Positions 58,829-64,000 of a DNA stretch of 64,000 nucleotides are shown in pieces. The position numbers were made by a program, and so were the translations under genes. This DNA is from Micromonospora sp. MP36 (lineage in GTDB: Bacteria; Actinomycetota; Actinomycetes; Mycobacteriales; Micromonosporaceae), in NCBI RefSeq assembly GCF_008119785.1, contig NZ_VSFA01000004.1:62001-126000 (forward strand). The letters run 5' to 3'. The first letter of the stretch is position 1. Every line of letters starts with the position of its first letter. The notes beneath the pieces are model-generated. The model was not told the origin of the DNA and searched no databases. It worked only from the letters and a program-made list of their open reading frames with translations.

Positions 58829-58852
58829 GTACCGGTACCGGTACCGGTACCG
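58829..58852. repeat. (GTACCG)x4 tandem repeat
   Basis: Four exact copies of a 6-bp unit whose junctions are the palindromes GGTACC and CCGG. It ends 19 bp before the hydrolase start codon, so slippage would change leader length or promoter spacing. Confidence 0.9.
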
Positions 58853-58871
58853 GGATGACGGGAGGAGCGGG

Positions 58872-59669
58872 ATGAGCTACGCGGACGTCAACGGGCTGCG
58901 GCTCTGGTACGAGGTGCACGGGACCGGCCAGCCGTTGGTGCTGCTGCACGGCGGCTACGGCGCGGTGGAGATGTTCCAGCCGATCCTGCCCACCCTCGCC
59001 GCCCGCCGCCGGGTGATCGGCGTCGACCTGCAGGGGCACGGCCGCACCGCCGACGTGGACCGGCCCCTGCGGTACGAGTCGATGGCCGACGACATCGCCG
59101 CGCTGCTGCGGCATCTCGGCCTGCCGCAGGCCGAGCTGATGGGCTACTCGCTCGGCGGCGGGGTGGCCCTGCGTACCGCGATCCAGCACCCCGACCTGGT
59201 CCGCCGCCTCGTGCTGGTCTCCACGCCGTGCCGGCGCGGCGGCTGGTACCCGGAGGTGCTGGCCGCGATGGCGGCCCAGGACGAGCGAGTCGCCGAGCAG
59301 ATGCGGGGCACCCCGCCGCACGAGCTCTACCTGCGCCGGGCGCCGCGCCCACAGGACTGGCCGACGCTCTGGGCCAAGACCGGTGACCTGCTGCGGCGCG
59401 AGTACGACTGGTCCGCCGAGGTGGCCGCCCTCGCCCTGCCGGTGCTCCTGGTCTTCGCCGACGCCGACTCGGTACCGGTCAGCCACGTGGCGGAGTTCTT
59501 CGGGCTGCTCGGCGGCGGGCGCCGGGACGCCGGCTGGGACGGCACCGACCGCCCGGCGTCCCGGCTGGCCGTGCTGCCCGGCCTGACCCACTACGACATC
59601 GTCGCGTCACCGGCGCTGCCCGAGGCGGTCCTGCCGTTCCTCACCCACGAGGTGCGCGCGCCCGCCTGA
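58872..59669 (+). CDS. Alpha/beta hydrolase
   Basis: This 265-residue hydrolase has VLLHGGYGAVEMF, GVDLQGHGRTADVDRPL, a Ser nucleophile in LMGYSLGGG (about residue 97) and the catalytic His in LPGLTHYDIV. Its opening YADVNGLRLWYEVHGTG is typical of epoxide-hydrolase or esterase-like family members. ATG 58872 follows GGGAGGAGC; the frame upstream runs through the tandem repeat (YRYRYRYR) and is not needed. The 3' end overlaps the convergent beta-propeller gene by 29 bp. Confidence 0.87.
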   Translation: MSYADVNGLRLWYEVHGTGQPLVLLHGGYGAVEMFQPILPTLAARRRVIGVDLQGHGRTADVDRPLRYESMADDIAALLRHLGLPQAELMGYSLGGGVALRTAIQHPDLVRRLVLVSTPCRRGGWYPEVLAAMAAQDERVAEQMRGTPPHELYLRRAPRPQDWPTLWAKTGDLLRREYDWSAEVAALALPVLLVFADADSVPVSHVAEFFGLLGGGRRDAGWDGTDRPASRLAVLPGLTHYDIVASPALPEAVLPFLTHEVRAPA

Positions 59670-61029
59670 CCGCCCAGCGAATCCCGACATACCCCAGCAG
59701 TAGCAGCGCCACCAGCCCCGCCCACCACCAGAACCGGCCACCCACTCCCCACGGCGGGTCGGCGTCCCGCACCCGCCCGGAGCGCACCACGTCGTCGGCG
59801 ACGTCGACCGCGAGCACCTGCTCCGGGGCGGTGAGCACGGTGGTGGGCGTGGCGGCGCCCGGCGCCAGGGCGAGCACCCGGACCGACCGCACGTGGCCGT
59901 ACGCGGTCCGCTGGTCCAGCTCCAGCGGCTGGTCGAAGCGGGCAGGCGCGTTCGGCTCCGGCCGGTACGCGACCACCAGCGCGGACCCGTCCGGCCGCCA
60001 GCCGAGCAGCCGGATGGTGGTGACGCCGGAGACGGCGGGCAACTCCAGCCGGCCGAGGTCCTTCCCCGTCCTCGGGTCGACCCGGCGCAGCCGCCAGCGG
60101 GTGCTCTCCGGGTCCCGGCTGACCAGGGCCAACCCGCCGTCCGGCAGCCAGGCCCCCTTGCCAGCCAGCCCCTCGTCGCTGGACACCCGGAAGGAGAAGA
60201 GCGGCTGGAAGTCCGGGACGATCGGGTCGGCCGTCCCGCCCACTTGGGAGACCCTGACCTCGTCGCCGATCTGGTATGCCACCCGGGCCCCGTCGGGGGA
60301 GAACGCGACCGGGGCGCCGAAGCTGGGCACCTGCACGCCCTGGGCCAGCCCCCGCACCGCGCGTCCGGTGTCGAGCCAGACCAGGCTGAGCACGTTCCGG
60401 TATGCGCTGCCCTCCGGATTGGCCGGCACGACGTCCCGGACCACCAGCGACTTCCCGTCCGGTGCCCACCCTGCCGGCTCCATGAGAACGCTCCTGGCGA
60501 CGGGGGAGGGCAGCGGGCGTACCCGGCCGTCGACCAGGTCCACCAGATCGACCTGCGGGTGCTCGGACGTCCCGCCGGGCACGGCGATCCGTCGACCGTC
60601 GGGGGAGAGCAACACCTGCTCGCCGACCGGCGCCTCGTGCCCCACCCGGTAGGTCCGGTAACGGTCCGCCTCGGCACCGACGACGCCGATGGTGCCGTTC
60701 TCGTCGATCAGCCCGGTGAGGCCACGGGCCTGGCCGCTGAAGATCACCGACGCCGGGCCCAGCCGGGGCCGGTCGGTGGCGTGCAGCGCGCCGAACACCG
60801 GCAGCCCGATCCGGTCGGGCAGCGCCGGGCCGCCGGAGCCGGCCGGCGCCAGACCGCCGCCACCGCCGCGGACGGTCAGCGGCACCAGCGCCACCAGCAC
60901 CAGGACCGCCGCCACGCCCGCCGCCATCCGCTGCCGCGTGCGCCGGGCGGTCCGCACCGCACGCTCGTGCACCTGGTACGCGGGCACGTCCGCCGCCTCC
61001 CGCAGCGCCTCCCGCAGCCGTACGGTCAT
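59641..61029 (-). CDS. Membrane-anchored beta-propeller protein, ECF sigma partner
   Basis: This 462-residue protein has a short cytoplasmic N-terminus (about 1-35), one membrane helix (about 36-54, VAAVLVLVALVPLTV) and a large external TolB/WD40-like propeller with repeats such as LLSPDGRRIAVPG, WAPDGKSLVVRD and FSPDGARVAYQIG. A second membrane helix (WWWAGLVALLLLGYVGI) precedes a basic C-terminus. ATG 61029 overlaps the sigma-factor stop. The arrangement is that of an anti-sigma-like or signal-receiving partner, although the N-terminus lacks an obvious zinc anti-sigma motif. Confidence 0.8.
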   Translation of the reverse strand: MTVRLREALREAADVPAYQVHERAVRTARRTRQRMAAGVAAVLVLVALVPLTVRGGGGGLAPAGSGGPALPDRIGLPVFGALHATDRPRLGPASVIFSGQARGLTGLIDENGTIGVVGAEADRYRTYRVGHEAPVGEQVLLSPDGRRIAVPGGTSEHPQVDLVDLVDGRVRPLPSPVARSVLMEPAGWAPDGKSLVVRDVVPANPEGSAYRNVLSLVWLDTGRAVRGLAQGVQVPSFGAPVAFSPDGARVAYQIGDEVRVSQVGGTADPIVPDFQPLFSFRVSSDEGLAGKGAWLPDGGLALVSRDPESTRWRLRRVDPRTGKDLGRLELPAVSGVTTIRLLGWRPDGSALVVAYRPEPNAPARFDQPLELDQRTAYGHVRSVRVLALAPGAATPTTVLTAPEQVLAVDVADDVVRSGRVRDADPPWGVGGRFWWWAGLVALLLLGYVGIRWAVRRARAPRG

Positions 61030-61529
61030 CGGATGCTCCTCTCCGGCGTCGCTTCCACCAGGTCGGGGACGAGTTCCCGGAGCCGGCGCAGGGCGTCGTG
61101 CCCGTGCCGCTTCACCGTGCCCAGTGAGCAGCCCAGTGCCTCCGCCACCTGCGCCTCGGTCAGGTCCTCGTAGAACCGGAGCACCACCACCGCCCGCTGC
61201 CGTGCGGTGAGCCGGTGCAGCGCGGCCAGGAGGCTGAGCCGCAGCACCGTGCTGTCGCCGTGATCGCCGCCGCCCCGCTCGACCGGCTCCGGGTCGAGTC
61301 GTTCCACCACCCGGCGCCGACGCCACCAGGACACCTGCTGGTGGTACATGACCCGGCGCACGTACGCCTCCGGGTCGCCGCCGCGGATCCGCCGCCAGTG
61401 CCGGTACGTCCGGGCCAGCGCGCTCTGCAACAGGTCCTCGGCGAGCTGGTGGTCCCCGGTGAGCAGATACGCCGTCCGTGACAACGCGGGCGACCGCTGC
61501 GCCACGAACTCGTGGAACGTCTCCGACAT
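61026..61529 (-). CDS. SigE-family ECF RNA polymerase sigma factor
   Basis: This 167-residue protein has sigma region 2 (FHEFVAQRSPALSRTAYLLT, then AEDLLQSALARTYRHW) and region 4 (LTARQRAVVVLRFYEDLTEA, with the helix-turn-helix VAEALGCSLGTVKRHGHDAL). It belongs to the actinobacterial SigE-like ECF group. ATG 61529 follows GAGGGGG; the longer frame adds only Gly-rich residues. It is coupled by ATGA to the membrane propeller protein, which probably controls its activity. The regulon is unknown. Confidence 0.9.
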   Translation of the reverse strand: MSETFHEFVAQRSPALSRTAYLLTGDHQLAEDLLQSALARTYRHWRRIRGGDPEAYVRRVMYHQQVSWWRRRRVVERLDPEPVERGGGDHGDSTVLRLSLLAALHRLTARQRAVVVLRFYEDLTEAQVAEALGCSLGTVKRHGHDALRRLRELVPDLVEATPERSIR

Positions 61530-61665
61530 GCCCACCCCCTCGCCCCCTACCAACGCGCCCCGCCCCACGAATGGTTGGGGCGGAGCCCGACGGTGATCGC
61601 CGGCAGCCCAGGAACTCGACCCGCCGGAAAGACCGCGGCTCGAGGATCAGGGTGCTGCGGCGGGA

Positions 61666-62601
61666 TCAGGGGAGGCGGCGGGCCAGCCAGCGCAGCAGCG
61701 CGTCGCCCTGGGCGCGCTGGAACGCCCGTACCGTGGGGATGCCGGGCGGCGGTGGCAGCCGGGCGCCGTCGAGGAAGAACCCGGTGAACCCGGCCAGTAC
61801 GCCGGTCAGGTCGGCCGGGTCCACCCCGGTGGTGAGCGGCAGGTCGCGCAGCAGCGCCTCGGGGTCGTGCCCGCCGTACACCTGCACGTTGATCAGGATC
61901 ATCAGGCTGTCCAGCCAGGCCGGCCCGCGGCAGGCCCACGGCCAGTCGACCACGTTGACCGTGCCGTCCGCGCCGATCAGCAGGTTGTCGGCGCGGATGT
62001 CCAGGTGGCACAGCGTCTCGCCGGTCAACGCAGCCAGCCCCCGGTCGGCGGCGGCGCACAGCTCCGGCAGCCGGGCCCGGGCCCACGGGTCCAGGTCGGC
62101 CGGTGGGTCGGCGCTGATCCGCCGCCAGCCGGCGAAGTCCGGCGCGAGCTGCTCGGCGGCCGTGGGTGCCGCCGGGACCGATGCCGGCGTGAGCGCCGCA
62201 GCCATCGCCGCCAGGGTGGACAGCACAGCGCGCAGCTCGGCGGCGTCCCACGGCGTCACCGGGTGCCGCCCGGCCACGTCGGTGAAGACCAGCGCCACCC
62301 AGTCGCCGTCGTCGTAGCTGCCGAGCAGCCGAGGCGCGGGCGTGGCCGGCGGCAGCGCGGCAGCGATCAGGCCCTCCGCCCGGTACAGCCCCGGGCTGCG
62401 GTCGTTCTGCGCCGGGCTGACCGCCTTGACGAAGGCTCGCCGGCCGCCGGCGGTACGCACCCGGTCGGCGGTGCCGGGCGAGAAGCCGCCCGACTGGGAG
62501 ACGGCCTCCACCACCCGGTCACCGAGGATCTCCTCCACCGCGGCCCGGACCCGGTCGGGCAGATCCGTCCAGTGGATCCGGCGGTTCGTCGCGAGCGTCA
62601 C
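61666..62601 (-). CDS. Aminoglycoside phosphotransferase-like kinase
   Basis: This 311-residue protein has the APH fold, with the catalytic loop CHLDIRADNLLI (normally HGDxxxxNxL) and the metal motif VVDWPWACRGPAWLD in place of IDxx. The ATP-binding N-lobe contains RAFVKAVSP. The family phosphorylates small molecules such as aminoglycosides, choline, or sugars; nothing here shows resistance. GTG 62601 is chosen because the coding pattern begins there; the frame to 62637 is less likely. Its Shine-Dalgarno is too close, so the start is approximate. Confidence 0.83.
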   Translation of the reverse strand: MTLATNRRIHWTDLPDRVRAAVEEILGDRVVEAVSQSGGFSPGTADRVRTAGGRRAFVKAVSPAQNDRSPGLYRAEGLIAAALPPATPAPRLLGSYDDGDWVALVFTDVAGRHPVTPWDAAELRAVLSTLAAMAAALTPASVPAAPTAAEQLAPDFAGWRRISADPPADLDPWARARLPELCAAADRGLAALTGETLCHLDIRADNLLIGADGTVNVVDWPWACRGPAWLDSLMILINVQVYGGHDPEALLRDLPLTTGVDPADLTGVLAGFTGFFLDGARLPPPPGIPTVRAFQRAQGDALLRWLARRLP

Positions 62602-62642
62602 GCTCCCACCGTGCGGCCAGGCGCCCGGCGCGGGCAAGCCGA

Positions 62643-63224
62643 TTACCGTGCCGGAGCGGCGTACCGGAGGACGACGACGCCACTGTCGAAGGGGCGTGCC
62701 TCGACCAGGGTGAACCGGTGTGGCTCGAAGCCCCGGTCGGCCAGCTTGATGCCGCTGCCGGCCACGATCGGGTTCAGCTTGATCACCAGCTCGTCCACCT
62801 CGCCGAGGAGTTGGCCGGCGAGCTGCCCGCCGCCGCAGAGCCAGACGTCCCCGCCGGGCTGCTGCTTCAGCTCGCGGACGAAGGCCACCGGGTCACCGTC
62901 GACGATCTCGACCTGCGGGTCGTCGGACGGGGGCAGCGAACGGGAGAAGACGTACTGCTTCAGGTGGGCGTATGGGCTGGTGACGCCGAGCTTCAGCCCG
63001 GGGTCGTAGGTGCCGCGGCCCATCACCAGGGCGTCGAAGCGGCCCTGCGGCGACTCGATGCCGAACTGGGGATGGGCGAACGTGGGGAAGGTCTGGGGCC
63101 ATTCGGCGACCAGGTGGGCCAGCACGTCCGGCTCCGGCACCAGCGGAAAGAAGTCGAACGACCCGTCGGGGGCGGCGATGAAGCCGTCGAGGGTGGCGGC
63201 GACGTAGTACACGAGCTTGCGCAA
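62643..63224 (-). CDS. RibD C-terminal/DHFR-like reductase
   Basis: This 193-residue protein is a dihydrofolate-reductase-fold enzyme of the RibD C-terminal group: KLVYYVAATLDGFIAAPDGS at the start, VMGRGTYDPG, YVFSRSLPP and DVWLCGGGQLAGQLL. It probably reduces a small substrate with NADPH. I chose TTG 63224 because GGAG lies 9 nt upstream and the resulting opening fits the family. The longer open frame to 63986 runs antisense to the TetR gene. It diverges from a TetR regulator, with a 28-bp perfect palindrome 19 bp upstream. Confidence 0.85.
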   Translation of the reverse strand: MRKLVYYVAATLDGFIAAPDGSFDFFPLVPEPDVLAHLVAEWPQTFPTFAHPQFGIESPQGRFDALVMGRGTYDPGLKLGVTSPYAHLKQYVFSRSLPPSDDPQVEIVDGDPVAFVRELKQQPGGDVWLCGGGQLAGQLLGEVDELVIKLNPIVAGSGIKLADRGFEPHRFTLVEARPFDSGVVVLRYAAPAR

Positions 63225-63242
63225 ACCTGCTCCGATGTTCGG

Positions 63243-63270
63243 CTCAACCACGACGGCCGTCGTGGTTGAG
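63243..63270. promoter_or_regulatory. 28-bp perfect palindrome, TetR operator
   Basis: CTCAACCACGACGG is followed directly by its exact complement. A related half-site, AACCACAACAGG on the minus strand, lies at about 63287-63298, near the TetR gene's -10 box. The TetR regulator encoded next to it probably binds here and controls both divergent genes. Confidence 0.78.
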
Positions 63271-63302
63271 CAAGAATCTACTACACCTGTTGTGGTTATT
63301 GC

Positions 63303-63308
63303 TAGGGT
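63303..63308 (+). promoter_or_regulatory. -10 box of a leaderless TetR transcript
   Basis: TAGGGT fits TANNNT and ends 6 nt before GTG 63315, with no Shine-Dalgarno. The half-site next to it would place the regulator over its own promoter. Confidence 0.5.
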
Positions 63309-63314
63309 GTCGGC

Positions 63315-63890
63315 GTGGCCAGAAATCCGGAACGCCGCATGCTCCTCGCCGACGCCGGGCTGCGCGTGCTCGCCGCGGCCGGCGCCCGCGGGTTGACCCA
63401 CCGCGCGGTCGACGCCGAGGCGGGCGTGCCGACCGGCACCGCCTCGAACTACTTCCCGTCCCGGGCCGCCCTGCTGGCCGGGCTCGCCGAGCGGATCTTC
63501 GAACGGATGGCGCCCGACCCGGCCGTGCTGGCCGACCTCGGCCGGCGCGAGCCGTCCCTCGCCCTGGTGACCGACTACCTGCGGTACATCGTCGAGCGCA
63601 CCACGCGCGAGCCGGACCTCACCCGGGCCCTGTTCGAGCTTCGGCTGGAGGCGTCCCGCCGGCCCGAGCTGCGGCGCGCGCTGGGCGACGTGCTCCGCCG
63701 GGGGTACGCCGACGACGTGGCCTTCCACGTCGCGGCCGGGCTGCCCGGCGGCGCCTTCGAGGTGGCCCTGCTGCACTACGCGGTGGACGGGCTCCTGCTC
63801 GACCTGCTCACCACGTCGATCGACGCCGGCTTCGACGTCGACCAGGTGGTGTCCGCCCTGGTCCCCCGGCTGTTCGGCGCCGCCGGCTGA
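63315..63890 (+). CDS. TetR family transcriptional regulator
   Basis: This 191-residue regulator has the TetR helix-turn-helix (LTHRAVDAEAGVPTGTASNY, about residues 27-46) followed by FPSRAALLAGL, and an all-helical ligand domain. The wide pocket suggests a hydrophobic ligand. GTG 63315 is the likely leaderless start. It diverges from the DHFR-like reductase across a 28-bp palindrome, so it probably represses that gene and itself. Confidence 0.9.
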   Translation: MARNPERRMLLADAGLRVLAAAGARGLTHRAVDAEAGVPTGTASNYFPSRAALLAGLAERIFERMAPDPAVLADLGRREPSLALVTDYLRYIVERTTREPDLTRALFELRLEASRRPELRRALGDVLRRGYADDVAFHVAAGLPGGAFEVALLHYAVDGLLLDLLTTSIDAGFDVDQVVSALVPRLFGAAG

Positions 63891-63960
63891 CCGCCGTCGC
63901 AGGTGTGCCCATGGGCGCAGCGGGAAACCCGGGCGGGACGCCCCTGGGGAGGAGCGACGG

Positions 63961-64000
63961 ATGACGGATGCCCCGACACTGACCATCGGCGTGCTCGGCT
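63961..64000 (+). CDS. Start of an unidentified gene (partial)
   Basis: ATG 63961 follows GGGGAGGAGC and opens MTDAPTLTIGVLG. The beta strand followed by a Gly suggests a Rossmann-fold NAD(P) enzyme such as an F420-dependent NADP reductase, but only 13 codons are visible, so identity is open. Confidence 0.5.
   Translation, partial: MTDAPTLTIGVLG

Noticed and set aside
58829..58852. CRISPR-like repeat
   Set aside because: Units are 6 bp without spacers. No repeat-spacer array or cas gene occurs in the window.
61666..62601. An antibiotic-resistance aminoglycoside kinase
   Set aside because: Only the general APH fold is visible, with a variant metal motif. No sequence feature points to aminoglycosides.

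Overview
The window is high-GC actinomycete DNA. Codons almost always end in G or C, GTG starts are common, and neighbouring genes often overlap by ATGA or GTGA. The gene set (fasR-fabD-fabH-acpP-fabF-accD, homodimeric aceE, AhpE-type peroxiredoxin, DUF3052, DUF3145) and the recurring GGGGCCC-armed hairpins point to Micromonosporaceae, most likely Micromonospora or a close relative. The genus is an inference from family knowledge; no 16S gene is present.

Layout. 1-5.5 kb (minus strand): a secreted coiled-coil cell-wall protein cut by the window edge and led by a ydaO/c-di-AMP riboswitch, a CDF metal exporter, a HelD-type helicase and an alpha/beta hydrolase. 5.7-7.2 kb: a decayed TnpB element, 18 bp upstream of a beta carbonic anhydrase. 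8-14 kb: a small unknown protein, DUF3145, a NagZ-like GH3 lipoprotein, then a GT2 glycosyltransferase coupled to a large polytopic membrane protein. 14.3-26.8 kb: a secreted PIG-L deacetylase diverging from a ROK regulator, followed by an eight-gene run (ROK regulator, binding lipoprotein, ATPase, double permease, creatininase-family hydrolase, amidohydrolase, ArgH-like lyase, ROK kinase). This looks like one uptake and breakdown pathway with no substrate I can name, and it is the best candidate here for an undescribed system.

26.9-34.4 kb (mostly minus): a methyltransferase that appears to start at CTG, then the fatty-acid synthesis operon fasR-fabD-fabH-acpP-fabF-accD. accD carries a one-base frameshift and FabD has a C-terminal biotinyl-like domain without the biotin lysine. 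34.5-42.2 kb: pyrE, an oxidoreductase, two surface proteins (one CopC-like), gltX, and an MFS/GH1 beta-glucoside pair. 42.4-53.8 kb: SRPBCC protein, a PadR regulator diverging from a hydrolase, an MBL-fold hydrolase, aceE, YjbQ, an FMN reductase diverging from a MarR regulator, a fused 2-oxoacid dehydrogenase E1 with a long disordered insert, DUF3052 and AhpE. 53.8-64 kb: tRNA-Val, a remnant Tat-exported hydrolase, a membrane protein/regulator pair, LtrA, an AzgA-type purine permease with a structured leader, an ECF sigma factor with its membrane partner, an APH-like kinase, a DHFR-family reductase diverging from a TetR regulator across a perfect 28-bp palindrome, and the first codons of one more gene.

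No prophage, CRISPR array, replication origin or complete insertion sequence was seen. Accessory signs are limited to the TnpB remnant and the broken hydrolase near the tRNA.
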